Origin: Acidobacteriota bacterium
GTDB taxonomy: Bacteria > Acidobacteriota > Blastocatellia > Pyrinomonadales > Pyrinomonadaceae
Assembly (NCBI GenBank): GCA_020199775.1
Contig: JAIVJZ010000040.1
Location: forward strand, 496,001 to 560,000
Reading direction: 5' to 3'
DNA: 64,000 nt
This document shows positions 35,483 through 44,407 of this stretch, piece by piece. Numbering within the stretch: position 1 is the first letter of the stretch; each line of letters opens with the position of its first letter. The notes beneath the pieces are model-generated. The model ran no database searches and was not told the DNA's origin. It saw only the letters and a list, made by a program, of their open reading frames with translations. The translations under genes and the position numbers were made by a program.

Positions 35483-35725
35483 ATGAGAGAGGCGGAACTG
35501 CATATCAAGGGCATGCACTGCGAGTCGTGCGCGGTGGACATCAAGGAGACTTTGGAGACGACCGCCGGCGTCTTTCGCGCCGACGTGACCTACGGCGGCA
35601 AGACCGCCAACGTCGCTTACGATGATGCGGTCGTGCAGGAAAAAACGCTCATCAAGAAGATTCAGGATTTGGGTTACGACGCGACCACCGGCGACGGGTC
35701 GCAATCGTCGGAAGCCACAGCATAA
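35483..35725 (+). CDS. Heavy-metal-associated (HMA) domain protein, CopZ-like
   Basis: An 80-residue protein with a ferredoxin-like beta-alpha-beta-beta-alpha-beta fold and metal-binding 'GMHCESC' (Cys13, Cys16), as in copper chaperones and the domains of P1B-ATPases. ATG at 35483 with a perfect 'GGGAGG' 6 nt upstream. It probably carries Cu(I) or a similar soft metal in the cytosol. No ATPase partner is in the window. The C-terminus is a short Ser/Ala tail. Confidence 0.9.
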   Translation: MREAELHIKGMHCESCAVDIKETLETTAGVFRADVTYGGKTANVAYDDAVVQEKTLIKKIQDLGYDATTGDGSQSSEATA

Positions 35726-35746
35726 AAAGCGAAAAGGGGAATTTAC

Positions 35747-35989
35747 ATGGAAGAGAGAAACGAGCAGGCGGTGGACGACCGCGGCACGAGCGAAGCGGGC
35801 GGGCGCGAGATTTTGAAGCGGCTGCGCGACGAGGGATTCGAGTCGGACGACGCGAAGTTGGCCGTCGCACTCGGCCGCCCCGTCGAAGAGGTGCAGGGCT
35901 GGATGGCGGACGGCGCGGGCGAACCCGTCGACGACGACATCGTGATGAAAGCACGCGGCATCGCCAAAGAGCGCGGCATCGAGCTTTAG
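35747..35989 (+). CDS. Small acidic protein with a helix-turn-helix-like segment (80 aa)
   Basis: Starts 21 nt after the HMA gene. 'ILKRLRDEGFESDDAKLAVAL' and 'GRPVEEVQGWMADGAGEPVD' followed by 'DDIVMKARGIAKERGIEL' resemble a compact Xre-like or MarR-like helical DNA-binding unit, but net charge is negative, so DNA binding is doubtful. It is probably co-transcribed with the metal chaperone. Function unknown. Confidence 0.55.
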   Translation: MEERNEQAVDDRGTSEAGGREILKRLRDEGFESDDAKLAVALGRPVEEVQGWMADGAGEPVDDDIVMKARGIAKERGIEL

Positions 35990-35997
35990 CAAGACTG

Positions 35998-36089
35998 GTA
36001 AATCGTGAATCGTCGATCGTAAATAGATAAGAACTGTTTTCTTCTATTCACGATTGACGATTCACGATTGACGGCTTTTAACGATTTAC
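35998..36089. repeat. Heptamer-repeat hairpin, word GTGAATC
   Basis: Left run TAAATCGTGAATCGTCGATC and right run ending ACGATTTA are complementary around a short loop near 36035. Units GTGAATC/GTCAATC at 7-nt spacing. It begins about 10 nt after the preceding stop. Confidence 0.9.
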
Positions 36090-36168
36090 TGGTTTTTGGG
36101 AACGAGGTGAGCATTCGTTATTTCTGATCAATACAACGAAGCGAATTCGTTTCTCCCGTAGCCTGAGC

Positions 36169-36197
36169 GAACCCCCAGCCCAATAAGCTGGGGGTTC
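36169..36197. terminator. Strong hairpin, possible terminator
   Basis: Perfect 11-bp stem GAACCCCCAGC / GCTGGGGGTTC with a 7-nt loop, followed by AATCGTT. It ends 60 nt before the DUF5658 gene. Confidence 0.65.
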
Positions 36198-36256
36198 AAT
36201 CGTTAAGGGGCAGGGTTAAACAAGGTTAGTCGGCGCGGAAGGAGACTTCACGAACG

Positions 36257-36625
36257 ATGAGCGTACTGACGAAATGCCTGCTGCTGTTTATGCTGAACTG
36301 GCTCGACGCGCAGTTGACCATCGTGTGGGTGCGCAACGGCTGGGCGACGGAAGGCAACGGCCTGATGGCTTACCTGCTCGACGCGGGCAACGTCCCTTTT
36401 CTCGCGGCCAAGTTGGTTGTCGGCGCGTCGGTCGCGTTCGTCCTCTATCGCTGGTCGCACCTCGCGGTCGCGCGTCGCGGCCTGCGTCTGGTGCTCTGCC
36501 TCTACCTCGCGCTGATGTTCGTCCACGCCGCCACGGGCATCTCCGCCCTCGGCTGGCCGCAGACCGACGCCGCCATCGCTTTTCTCGTCAGCCTGCCGGA
36601 CGCCCTGCTCGCCATGCTGTTTTAG
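36257..36625 (+). CDS. DUF5658-type small membrane protein (122 aa)
   Basis: Four predicted membrane helices. The first opens with 'MLNWLDAQLTIVWVRNGWATEGNGLMAYLL', which follows the DUF5658 pattern of a conserved Asn-x-x-Asp in the first helix and Glu-x-Asn after it (split over helix 1 and loop 1), then 'FLAAKLVVGASVAFVLYRW'. A 'GGAAGGAG' site lies upstream. Proteins of this family have no known function. It is probably an inner-membrane protein and monocistronic. Confidence 0.8.
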   Translation: MSVLTKCLLLFMLNWLDAQLTIVWVRNGWATEGNGLMAYLLDAGNVPFLAAKLVVGASVAFVLYRWSHLAVARRGLRLVLCLYLALMFVHAATGISALGWPQTDAAIAFLVSLPDALLAMLF

Positions 36626-36852
36626 AGTTTCCATAAATTCGGACGCCCACGCCGCATTTCTCGCGCCTCACTCCGCACGCGCGCGCCGGAGTTCCGGCAA
36701 ACCTTCCCGCGCATTTCCGCGTATCAGCTTTTACCGGCGCACGGCGCGTCTTTTCGCGTGCGCGCCGTGACGCGCAACGGCGACTCCGCCGCGCGCATCT
36801 TACAGACGACCCGCATCCGTCATGTTTTTTGTCATTTCAGGGGAAACAGATT

Positions 36853-38001
36853 ATGTATCGAATTTCCGCACGCCAAATTTTGCTGATCGCGTTTACGTCG
36901 GCCTTCTTTGCCGCCGGCGTCGTCTTCTTTTTTGAACGCTACGGCGGCCGCCTGCTCGAACCGAGCGGCAGCGCGGCGCTCTCGGAGAACGCGCCCGCCG
37001 GGATCACCAACCCGTCCGTCGCCACCGACGAGCAGAACAACATCGAGGTCTACAAGGCCATCTCGCCGGGCGTGGTCTTCATCACCTCGACCTCCTTCAG
37101 CAACGACTTCTGGGACGCGGGCGAACGCAGCGGCACGGGTTCCGGTTTCGTCATCGACGCGCAAGGGCACATCCTGACCAACTACCACGTCATCGAAGGC
37201 GCGCAGCGTTTGAGCGTCAGCTTCGGCGGCGACAAGGCTTACCCGGCGACGCGTGTGGGCGAAGACCCCGATACCGATCTGGCCGTGATCAAGGTGAACG
37301 CGCCGCGCGACGTGCTGACGGTCATCCCGTTCGGCGACTCGGACACGCTCGTCGTCGGGCAGAAGGTGTTAGCCATCGGCAACCCGTTCGGGTTCACACG
37401 CACGCTCACGACGGGCGTCATCAGCGGTTTGCAACGCCCCATTCGCGCGCGCAACAGCCGGCAGATCGAAGGCGCGATCCAGACCGACGCCTCCATCAAC
37501 CCCGGCAACTCGGGCGGGCCGCTCCTCGATTCGGGCGGCCGCGTGATCGGCATCAACTCGCAAATCCTGTCGCCCGCGGGCGGCTCGGTCGGCGTCGGCT
37601 TCGCCGTCCCGGCGAGCATCGCGAAGCGCGTCGTGCCGCAACTGATCAAGAACGGCGCGGTCGTCCGGCCGAAACTCGGCATCTACCCGTTCAACATACG
37701 CAACCTGCAAATCCGCCTGCCCGTCTCGGACGGCGTCGGCATTTATCAGGTCTACCCGAACAGTTCCGCTTCGGCCGCCGGTCTTCGCGGTCTGGAACAG
37801 ACGCCGGACGGCAACGTAGTTCTCGGCGACATCATCGTCGCCATTGACGGCGAGAAAGTGAACAACGGCGACGACCTCTTCCGCATACTCGACAAGCACC
37901 AGTTCAACGACGTGGTGCAGGTGGAAGTGTTCCGCGACAACCGGCGCGTCAAAGTTCCCGTGCGCCTGTTGCCCGAACGCCGCGGCGCGCTCAGAAGATA
38001 A
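36853..38001 (+). CDS. Membrane-anchored HtrA/DegS-type serine protease with PDZ domain
   Basis: Starts at 36853 behind 'CAGGGGA'. Residues 8-28 form an N-terminal membrane anchor, so the protease faces the periplasm. The trypsin-like domain has His112 ('TNYHVIEG'), Asp142 ('DTDLAVIKV') and Ser220 ('NPGNSGGPL'), all intact. One PDZ domain follows (about 285-375, 'GVGIYQVYPNSSASAAGLRG'). A single PDZ and an anchor are like DegS or HtrA of Gram-negatives, which act in envelope stress. Length 382. A heptamer-type hairpin follows the stop. Confidence 0.95.
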   Translation: MYRISARQILLIAFTSAFFAAGVVFFFERYGGRLLEPSGSAALSENAPAGITNPSVATDEQNNIEVYKAISPGVVFITSTSFSNDFWDAGERSGTGSGFVIDAQGHILTNYHVIEGAQRLSVSFGGDKAYPATRVGEDPDTDLAVIKVNAPRDVLTVIPFGDSDTLVVGQKVLAIGNPFGFTRTLTTGVISGLQRPIRARNSRQIEGAIQTDASINPGNSGGPLLDSGGRVIGINSQILSPAGGSVGVGFAVPASIAKRVVPQLIKNGAVVRPKLGIYPFNIRNLQIRLPVSDGVGIYQVYPNSSASAAGLRGLEQTPDGNVVLGDIIVAIDGEKVNNGDDLFRILDKHQFNDVVQVEVFRDNRRVKVPVRLLPERRGALRR

Positions 38002-38008
38002 CAAAGCG

Positions 38009-38083
38009 GAGGTGGGGGGTCAGAGGTGAGAGGTTGGTGAAAGCAGCTTGCCTCTTAACTGACCTCTCACCTCCAGCCTCTGT
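38009..38083. repeat. Heptamer-repeat hairpin, word GTGAGAG
   Basis: GTCAGAGGTGAGAGGT on the left and ACCTCTCACCTC on the right pair imperfectly; units repeat at 7-nt spacing. It fills the whole gap between htrA and the small zinc-ribbon gene, whose ATG is 4 nt away. Confidence 0.85.
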
Positions 38084-38086
38084 CTT

Positions 38087-38314
38087 ATGGAGCACTTCGT
38101 CAACTACGGCTACGGCTGGACGTGCCGCCATTGCCAAGTGAAAGAAACGCCGCGCGCGCCTGAGACGGGCGCGCGCGGCCGTTTTTTCAGCGAGGGCGAA
38201 GCCGAGGAACGCGAGCCGAAACTCTCCACGGCCGCCCGCGCACGCTGGCGCGACGACACGCGACGAATCCTCATCTGCCCGCAATGCGGCGTTGAAGAGA
38301 GGCTACACAACTAA
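38087..38314 (+). CDS. Small two-CxxC zinc-ribbon-like protein (75 aa)
   Basis: 'WTCRHCQVKE' at the N-terminus and 'LICPQCGVEE' at the C-terminus provide four Cys that could hold one zinc, as in small zinc ribbons. The middle is charged and Arg/Glu-rich. No Shine-Dalgarno is visible: the gene begins directly after the repeat hairpin, so translation may depend on read-through from htrA. Possibly an RNA- or DNA-binding accessory protein. Confidence 0.6.
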   Translation: MEHFVNYGYGWTCRHCQVKETPRAPETGARGRFFSEGEAEEREPKLSTAARARWRDDTRRILICPQCGVEERLHN

Positions 38315-38457
38315 GGCGGAACATCTCAATCCAGTGTGAGACGCGAGCGGTAAAGTCTCGCTTATTGCCGGTTCCGCTTGCTCAATCGCCAGCCCACTCA
38401 ACAGACTCGATAGCCTTGCGACCCTTCGCCGCGCCGACCACAACTAAAGGCGCGGGC

Positions 38458-38519
38458 GTGTAAAGTCCGTTAACCCTACCCGAATAGTCTGTTTACACAG
38501 GCGCGAGGGCTGTTTACAC
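38458..38519. repeat. Three TTTACAC sites between convergent genes
   Basis: CTGTTTACAC occurs at 38489-38498 and 38510-38519, exactly 21 bp apart (two helical turns), and GTGTAAA inverted at 38458-38464. The spacing suggests protein binding, although both neighbouring genes end here. Confidence 0.4.
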
Positions 38520-38546
38520 GCATGCGAGGTTACGCCTGCACGCGAC

Positions 38547-39236
38547 TCATTCGCTCAACAGACGCCGCAACTCGGCGACGCGCGTTTCGGGCGCGCCGAA
38601 GCGTTCGCGGTAGTCCTCGACGCTGCGGCGGATCACTTCCGACGCGTCCGCGCGGTTATAGACTTCAGCGATCTCGACGCGGCGGGGGGCTTCCTGCGGC
38701 AGTTGCTTGTAGCTCAGGAAGTAATGTTGGAGGCGATCTATCAGCCCGGTGGGAGCGTCGGCGATGTCGCTGAGATGGCCGTAGGTCACGTCGTCGGCGA
38801 GGACGGCGATGATCTTGTCGTCGGCCTCGTTGCCGTCGATCATGCGCAGGCCGCCGATGGCGCGCGCGCGGACGAAGAAGTCGCCGTGGGCGGCGGGTCG
38901 TTCGGTAAGCACGCAGATGTCGAGCGGGTCGCCGTCGCCGCGAATGCCGGTGCGGCCGACGCGCGCTTCGCAGAGCGCGGCCACGGACGCGCCGCAGTAG
39001 GTTTGCGGGATGAACCCGTAGGGCGTCGGGCACATCGAAGAGAAACGCTGCGGGCGATCAACGCGGAGGTGCCCCGAAGGCTTGTCGAGTTCGTACTTGA
39101 CGGCGTCGGTCGGGACGATCTCGATGTAGGCGTTGACGACCGCGGGCGCGTCCGCACCGGGCGCGACGCCGTGCCACGGGTGCGCCTGAAAAAGTTTCGC
39201 CAGCAGATCGTGCAATGCTTCGTCATTCGTCGGCAT
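38547..39236 (-). CDS. ppa: Family I inorganic pyrophosphatase
   Basis: Hydrolyses pyrophosphate to phosphate, pulling biosynthetic reactions forward. It has the family signature 'GDGDPLDICVL' (Asp ligands for Mg) and 'KYELDKPSGHLRVDRPQRFSS'. The N-terminal extension and Cys-containing 'IPQTYCGASVAALC' segment make it longer (229 residues) than E. coli Ppa (about 176), as in a divergent subgroup also seen in other phyla. Cytosolic. Confidence 0.9.
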   Translation of the reverse strand: MPTNDEALHDLLAKLFQAHPWHGVAPGADAPAVVNAYIEIVPTDAVKYELDKPSGHLRVDRPQRFSSMCPTPYGFIPQTYCGASVAALCEARVGRTGIRGDGDPLDICVLTERPAAHGDFFVRARAIGGLRMIDGNEADDKIIAVLADDVTYGHLSDIADAPTGLIDRLQHYFLSYKQLPQEAPRRVEIAEVYNRADASEVIRRSVEDYRERFGAPETRVAELRRLLSE

Positions 39237-39393
39237 AAATTCAAACTCCCGGTTTCCGCCACGGCGCGCCTCTTTCGTTATGCTAAAATCCGTCTCCGCG
39301 CGCGTGAATCTTTCGACGGATTATGAGATCGGCGCGGGACACGTGTCCATGCGTCGAACGCGTGCGCCAACAACTTGAGCGCGGAAACTTTTC

Positions 39394-40491
39394 ATGTCGG
39401 CCACGACGACCAGCACGAACACGACGACCGTGATCACGTCTTCCGGCGCGCGGGCGCGTGCCGTCTCCGTGCGCTGGATCATCGGCGCGCGCGATGATCT
39501 CGTCTGGTTCATCGGGTCGGTCGTATCGAGTTACGCGCTGTTCGCGCTCTACGTCGGCGGCGTCGTGCCGCTCGTGCCGATGGTGGCGGCGTGGGCGATC
39601 CTGATCGACGCGCCGCACGTCTTCGGCACTTTCTCGCGCACCTACTTCGACCGCGAGGAGCGACGCGCGCGCGGCCGCCTGCTCTGGGGGTCGCTCGCCT
39701 TCTTCGCCGTCGGCCCTCTGATGGTCGTCGCCGGTTTCGGCCTCGTCTTCTTCTTCCTCGCCGCGCTCTGGGCTTACTACCATCTCGTCAAACAGCACTA
39801 CGGCTTCATGGTGCTCTACAAGAAGAAGAACGCCGACCTCGCGCCCGCAGACAACGCGCTCGACCGCTTGCTGATCCTGCTCGCGCTCACTTATCCCTTC
39901 GTCGCCTTCGTGGCGCGCGACCCGGAAGCGTTGGCGCGCGTCCCCGCGCCACTCGCGGGCGCGCTCGGTTATCTCGAAACGTCTCTGCTCGTGGCGACGG
40001 TCGGCGTCGCGCTCGTGTGGGTGTTCCGGCAGGCGCAGCGCGCCGTCGGCAGGCAGCCGCTCAACGTGCCGAAATACCTGCTGCTCGCCGCCTGCGTGCC
40101 GATGCACTGGCTGGTGCTCCTCACGCCGATGCCGCACAAGCCCCTCGCCATCGTCGCCATCCTGACGATCTATCACAACCTGCAATATCACCGGCTCATC
40201 TGGTTTCACAACCAAAAGTATGCGCGCGGCGCGGAGGCGCGCACGCGCCACGGCGCGGCGGAACTGATCAGCCGCAGGCTCGTCTATTACGTCGCCTTCG
40301 GCGTCCTCTTCGGCCTCTGGTATCAAGTGCCGCGCCAGTACATCTCATATGTGAGCGGGCGCGGCGCGCAACTGACGCAACTCGTCGCCGCCTTCTTCTG
40401 GGGCTACGCCTTCATCCACTACTATCTCGACTCCAAAATCTGGCGCGTCCGCCGCGACCCCTCCGTCGGCAAGGCTTTGCGCATGGAGTAA
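39394..40491 (+). CDS. Polytopic membrane protein with histidine clusters, function unknown
   Basis: A 365-residue protein with about eight hydrophobic segments. Conserved-looking His/Asp clusters lie at membrane borders: 'IDAPHVFGTFSRTYFD', 'YYHLVKQHYGFMVLY', 'TIYHNLQYHRLIWFHNQKY' and 'GYAFIHYYLDSKIWR'. The order HxxxQH, HNxxYH, HNQ, HYxxD is reminiscent of membrane di-iron enzymes such as desaturases and hydroxylases, but I do not recognise the family and the spacing is not the classic one. It has a Thr-rich N-terminal tail and no clear Shine-Dalgarno. Confidence 0.7.
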   Translation: MSATTTSTNTTTVITSSGARARAVSVRWIIGARDDLVWFIGSVVSSYALFALYVGGVVPLVPMVAAWAILIDAPHVFGTFSRTYFDREERRARGRLLWGSLAFFAVGPLMVVAGFGLVFFFLAALWAYYHLVKQHYGFMVLYKKKNADLAPADNALDRLLILLALTYPFVAFVARDPEALARVPAPLAGALGYLETSLLVATVGVALVWVFRQAQRAVGRQPLNVPKYLLLAACVPMHWLVLLTPMPHKPLAIVAILTIYHNLQYHRLIWFHNQKYARGAEARTRHGAAELISRRLVYYVAFGVLFGLWYQVPRQYISYVSGRGAQLTQLVAAFFWGYAFIHYYLDSKIWRVRRDPSVGKALRME

Positions 40492-40493
40492 GA

Positions 40494-40579
40494 AAAGGCC
40501 GTGAATCGTGAATCGTCAATCGTGAATAGAAGATAGGTCTTATCTATTCACGATTGACGATTCACGATTTACGGCTTTT
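40494..40579. repeat. Heptamer-repeat hairpin, word GTGAATC
   Basis: Left arm with GTGAATCGTGAATCGTCAATC (units of 7, split as GTGAATC x2 and GTCAATC) from about 40500 to 40530 and its complement at 40543-40579. Closed by AAAAGGCC / GGCTTTT. It overlaps the stop of the minus-strand SRPBCC gene. Confidence 0.95.
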
Positions 40580-41051
40580 AACGATTCACGTTTTTCTCGC
40601 ACCATTCGCGCGTGGCCGCGTGGCGATAGTCGAACAGCTTTTCAAGTCGCGGAATGATGAGGAACGGCGTGGCGAGTCGGCCGAAGAGATGGAACGGCGG
40701 TTCGTACTCGATCTCGTCTCTCAAGAGCGCGCCCGCCGCGTGCGGCTCGACGATGTGGCGGTGACGCCAGAAGCGGAAAGGCCCTTTGACCTGCACGTCT
40801 TCAAACATGCGCGGCGGGTCGTAAGCCGTGTGGCGCGCGACCCAGCGCGCGGGGAGCACGCCGAGGATGCGCGTCTCGACAATGGCCTCCGAGCCGAGTT
40901 CGGAAATCTTCGCCATCTGCACGACGCGCGAGGCTTCCCACGGCGGCGTGAGGCGCGCGAGCGCGTCCGGCAGTTCGTGAAACGCGAAGACGCGCTCCGG
41001 CGCGGCGGCGATGATGCTTTCCTTAACGAACGTGCTTCGGCGCCGACTCAT
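40578..41051 (-). CDS. SRPBCC-family (START-like) protein (157 aa)
   Basis: Start at 41051 behind 'GAGGGACAGGG'. 'FVKESIIAAAPERVFAFHELPDAL' is the standard beta1-alpha1 opening of SRPBCC ligand-binding folds; 'FRFWRHRHIVEPHAAGALLRDEIEY' and the C-terminal amphipathic helix complete it. The family includes polyketide cyclases and lipid-binding proteins; the ligand is unknown. Its last codons are formed by a repeat element. Confidence 0.85.
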   Translation of the reverse strand: MSRRRSTFVKESIIAAAPERVFAFHELPDALARLTPPWEASRVVQMAKISELGSEAIVETRILGVLPARWVARHTAYDPPRMFEDVQVKGPFRFWRHRHIVEPHAAGALLRDEIEYEPPFHLFGRLATPFLIIPRLEKLFDYRHAATREWCEKNVNR

Positions 41052-41148
41052 CCCTGTCCCTCTCCCGGCTTCCGCTCTCCGCACAAAAAAGTTAGACGCG
41101 GCTCATCCCTGCGCAAACAATTCGTGCGACGATGGCGACGGTGAGCAA

Positions 41149-41655
41149 ATGAACACGTCAACATACTTGCCGCACGGGGCGGCGCAGTGGATCGGTCTGG
41201 CGTGCGCCGTCGTCGCCTGCTTCGCCGCCGCCGGTATCGGTTCACTCTACACCACTCCGGCGATCCCCGTGTGGTACGCCTCGCTCCAGAAGCCCGCGTG
41301 GAATCCGCCCAACTGGCTGTTCGGTCCCGTCTGGACGCTGCTCTACCTCTCGATGGCCGTGGCCGTCTGGCTCGTCTGGCGCGAGCGCGGGTTCACGGCG
41401 GGCGCAGGAGGTCTCCCGCTCGCGCTCTTCGCCGTCCAACTCATCCTCAACGCGCTCTGGTCGATTATTTTCTTCGGCTGGAAGCGACCCGGCCTCGCGC
41501 TCGTCGAAATCTTTTTCCTCTGGGCGGCCATCTTCGCGACGATGCTCTCGTTTTGGCGCATCTCACTGATCGCCGCGTGGCTCATGTGGCCTTACCTGCT
41601 GTGGGTGACTTTCGCGGGCTTCCTCAATCTCACCATCTGGAAATTGAACAGGTAG
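41149..41655 (+). CDS. tspO: TspO/MBR family membrane protein
   Basis: A 168-residue protein with five membrane helices and the TspO fingerprint 'WYASLQKPAWNPPNWLFGPVW', 'LILNALWSIIFFGWKRPGLA' and 'LMWPYLLWVTFAGFLNLTIW' (each quoted in part). It binds porphyrins or cholesterol-like ligands and is linked to stress and tetrapyrrole handling. The start at 41149 follows 'GGTGAG'. It reads divergently from the SRPBCC gene. Confidence 0.93.
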   Translation: MNTSTYLPHGAAQWIGLACAVVACFAAAGIGSLYTTPAIPVWYASLQKPAWNPPNWLFGPVWTLLYLSMAVAVWLVWRERGFTAGAGGLPLALFAVQLILNALWSIIFFGWKRPGLALVEIFFLWAAIFATMLSFWRISLIAAWLMWPYLLWVTFAGFLNLTIWKLNR

Positions 41656-41660
41656 CAAAA

Positions 41661-41711
41661 CTGTCCGTGGTCAGTCGTCCGCCGTCGGTTGCACGTGGCA
41701 ATCATGCAAGC
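41661..41711. repeat. Heptamer-repeat element, word GTGGTCAGTCGTC
   Basis: Units TGGTCAG, TCGTCCG, CCGTCGG at 7-nt spacing, then TTGCACGTGG. It shares words with the element at 61628-61717. One-sided, without a full partner arm. Confidence 0.65.
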
Positions 41712-41759
41712 TGCTAACGATGGGTTTTGCACAACGGGCAGCGGCCGACGGGCAGACTT

Positions 41760-43181
41760 TTAATCTTCGTCGTGGTCTTCGCCGTTGTAGCGCATGACGA
41801 GTTGTTCGCCGTCGGCGGTGGTTTCGAGGTGGACGGGGCGACCCCAGAGGCGGAAGACGTATTCGAGGACTTTGCGCGCGTAGGCCGGATCGAGTTCCGC
41901 GCCTTCGTACTGGTGCTTGAGATAGAGTTCGCGGTTGCCGTTGTGGTCGCCGTCGGCGACGACGATGTAGGGGAAGCCGAAGTTGGTCATGTTCGAGACG
42001 AGTTGATCGCGCACGCGCTCCCAACGCTTCTCCGTCACCTTCCACTCCTCTTCCTCCACCAGTTCGTAGACGAACAAGTCCAACTCCTCGCACAACTCCT
42101 CGGTCAGGTAGTTGCGCAAAAACGACACGTCGTTGTCCAGTTCGCGCACCTCGAAAATCTTCTCGCGCCCCTCGCCGCCACGACGCCCCAACCGCTCGCG
42201 CTCCTCGGCCGTCGGGTTGTCCCAACGCCGCTCGATGTCTTCGAAAATTTTGTAGCCGAGATAATAAGGGTTCAACTGCCCCTTCTGCGGCGAGACGACG
42301 CCCGCGTGCAGTTCGGCGAATTCGAGCAACTCTCTATCCGGCAAATCCAACTCGCGCATGATGCGCGCATGGTGGAATGACGCCCAGCCTTCATTCATCA
42401 CCTTCGTCTGCATCTGCGGAACGAAGTATTCCATCTCTTCGTGGATCATCGCCATCGCGTCGCGCTGCCAGTCGGCGAGGGCGGGCGAGTTGCGCATGAT
42501 GTAGTAGACGAGGTCTTTTTCGGGGACGCGTTCGCCGCGCGGGAGTTCGCGTGCGGGCGGCTGTGGCGCGTCCGGCGCGGATTGCTCGCCGAGTTTCCAG
42601 AGGTCGTCGTAGCGGCCTTCCTTCGGCCGCCCGGCGCGCTCCTGCGCTTCGGTTTGCGGCGGGTGATCCTGTTTGATGAAAAAGTTCGGGTCGATGTGCT
42701 CCTCGATGGAGAGGACGGCGTCGAGAAACTCTTCGACCGTCTTGCGCCCGTACTTGAATTCGTACTCGTTCATGCGCCCCGCGTGCGACGAGACGGATTC
42801 GACCATACGCCGGTTGGTCTTCGAGAAGTAGGCGTTGTTTTTGAAGAAGTCCACGTGGCCGAGGACGTGCGCCATCACGAGTTTGTTCTGGATGGGGCTG
42901 TTGGTTTCCAGCAAAAAGCCGTAGGACGGGTTGGTGTTGATGACCACTTCGTAAATCTTCGAGAGGCCGAAGTCGTACATGGTCTTCATGCGGTGGTAGG
43001 CTTTGCCGAACGTCCAGTGCGAGTAGCGGCCGGGCAGGGCGTAGGAACCGATCTCGTACATCACGGTCGCGGGCACGATCTCGAAGCGCGTGGGAAACGG
43101 GTCGAGGCCGAGCCGCGCGGCGATCTGCCAGATTTGTTCGAGAGCGCGTTCGAGGTCTTTGATTTCGCGGTCGTCTGCCAT
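41760..43181 (-). CDS. spoVR: SpoVR/YcgB family protein
   Basis: A 473-residue protein with the standard N-terminus '[20 protein letters not shown]' and '[21 protein letters not shown]' type motifs, then '[14 protein letters not shown]' and '[18 protein letters not shown]'. SpoVR was first linked to spore cortex in Bacillus; in non-sporulating bacteria its gene occurs with prkA and yeaH and is induced under starvation. The biochemical activity is unknown. It is the last gene of the minus-strand operon, 33 nt behind yeaH. Confidence 0.95.
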   Translation of the reverse strand: MADDREIKDLERALEQIWQIAARLGLDPFPTRFEIVPATVMYEIGSYALPGRYSHWTFGKAYHRMKTMYDFGLSKIYEVVINTNPSYGFLLETNSPIQNKLVMAHVLGHVDFFKNNAYFSKTNRRMVESVSSHAGRMNEYEFKYGRKTVEEFLDAVLSIEEHIDPNFFIKQDHPPQTEAQERAGRPKEGRYDDLWKLGEQSAPDAPQPPARELPRGERVPEKDLVYYIMRNSPALADWQRDAMAMIHEEMEYFVPQMQTKVMNEGWASFHHARIMRELDLPDRELLEFAELHAGVVSPQKGQLNPYYLGYKIFEDIERRWDNPTAEERERLGRRGGEGREKIFEVRELDNDVSFLRNYLTEELCEELDLFVYELVEEEEWKVTEKRWERVRDQLVSNMTNFGFPYIVVADGDHNGNRELYLKHQYEGAELDPAYARKVLEYVFRLWGRPVHLETTADGEQLVMRYNGEDHDED

Positions 43182-43214
43182 AACTCGTTTAACCTCACAC
43201 GGCGGCGCGTCTCC

Positions 43215-44375
43215 TTACGCCTCCACTCCGCGCTGCCCGAAGAACTGCTTGAGCGCGGGGTACACGTCCTCCCGCTCGTCTATGCGGACGCCGACGAAGC
43301 GTTCCTTGCGATGCAGACGATCCTTGAAGATGGACAGCAGCGCGCCCGACGAGCGGCGGTAGCCGGACGTGCCCTCCTCTCCGATCTCGCCGTAGCCGAA
43401 CAGGTTGCACGTCCGGATCAACTCGTCGGCCAGTCGCACGGCCTCTTCGTTGTCCGAGTAGTAGTTGTCGCCGTCGGAGAAGTGAAAGGGGTAGACGTTC
43501 CAGTCGCGCGGATTGTAACGCGTCGCGATGATCTCCAACGCCAGTTGATACGCCGACGAGACGACCGTGCCGCCCGATTCGCCCTGCGTGAAGAACTGTT
43601 CCTCGGTCACCTCTTTCGCCTCCGTGTGGTGCGAGATGAAGACGATCTCCACGTTGTCGTACTTCGTGCGCAGAAAACGCACCATCCAGAAGAAGAACGA
43701 GCGCGCGATGTACTTTTTGAACTCGCCCATCGAACCCGACACGTCCATCAGCGCGAGCACGACGGCGTTCGACTCGTAGCGGTTGTCCTCTTCCCAACTC
43801 TTGAAACGCAAGTCCTCTTTCTTGACGTTGCCGAACTTCGCGCCCGACGACGAGCGCGCGTTGCGTTTGATGTTCTCGAAGATGAGCCGCCGCTTGTCGA
43901 GATTCGCCATCACGCCCGTGCGGCGGATTTCGTCGAAGCGCGTCGTCTTGGCGGGCACGGCCTTCTTGGCCTTCTCTTCGAGAAAGGGCAACCGGAGGTC
44001 TTCAAAGATGAGCGCGGCGAGTTCGTCGATGTTGACTTCGGCCTCGTAATATTCCGCGCCCGCATCCTGCCCGGCCGGGCCTTTGCCCTTGCCCTGCCCC
44101 TGCCCTTCCTCGCGCGCGAGCACGTCGCCGACGCGCGTCTTGCCGTCGCCCTGCCCGACGTGCTTGCGCTTGCGGTGGTCGAAACGAAACTTGTACTCGT
44201 CGAGCGAACGGATCGGAACTTTCACGCTGCGCTTGCCGTCGGACAAAATGATCGCCTCGTTCGAGACGATGGAGCCGAGGTTTTTCCGGATCGCCTCTTT
44301 GACGCGATCCTTGTGCCGCTCCTGATCGATGATGCCCTTGCGTTGCAGAGACCAATCGTTGCGCTGTACGGACAT
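43215..44375 (-). CDS. yeaH: YeaH/YhbH family protein (DUF444, VWA-like)
   Basis: Starts at 44375 with 'GAGGAG' upstream; the open frame continues far upstream but that part is antisense to the hydrolase gene. 386 residues. The N-terminal 'DWSLQRKGIIDQERHKDRV' and 'LPIRSLDEYKFRFD'-like region is typical, and a von Willebrand A-like fold carries the MIDAS-like 'ALMDVSGSMGEFKK' and 'ISHHTEAKEVTEEQFFTQGE' segment. It forms a conserved trio with PrkA and SpoVR and probably acts as a PrkA partner or target. Confidence 0.95.
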   Translation of the reverse strand: MSVQRNDWSLQRKGIIDQERHKDRVKEAIRKNLGSIVSNEAIILSDGKRSVKVPIRSLDEYKFRFDHRKRKHVGQGDGKTRVGDVLAREEGQGQGKGKGPAGQDAGAEYYEAEVNIDELAALIFEDLRLPFLEEKAKKAVPAKTTRFDEIRRTGVMANLDKRRLIFENIKRNARSSSGAKFGNVKKEDLRFKSWEEDNRYESNAVVLALMDVSGSMGEFKKYIARSFFFWMVRFLRTKYDNVEIVFISHHTEAKEVTEEQFFTQGESGGTVVSSAYQLALEIIATRYNPRDWNVYPFHFSDGDNYYSDNEEAVRLADELIRTCNLFGYGEIGEEGTSGYRRSSGALLSIFKDRLHRKERFVGVRIDEREDVYPALKQFFGQRGVEA

Positions 44376-44407
44376 GATTGATAAAACTCCTCTCGAAGCG
44401 CGCCCCG

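Noticed and set aside
42441..44381. Long open plus-strand frame opposite spoVR and yeaH
   Set aside because: Composition is Arg/Val/Phe-biased with no motifs, while the minus strand encodes intact SpoVR and YeaH.
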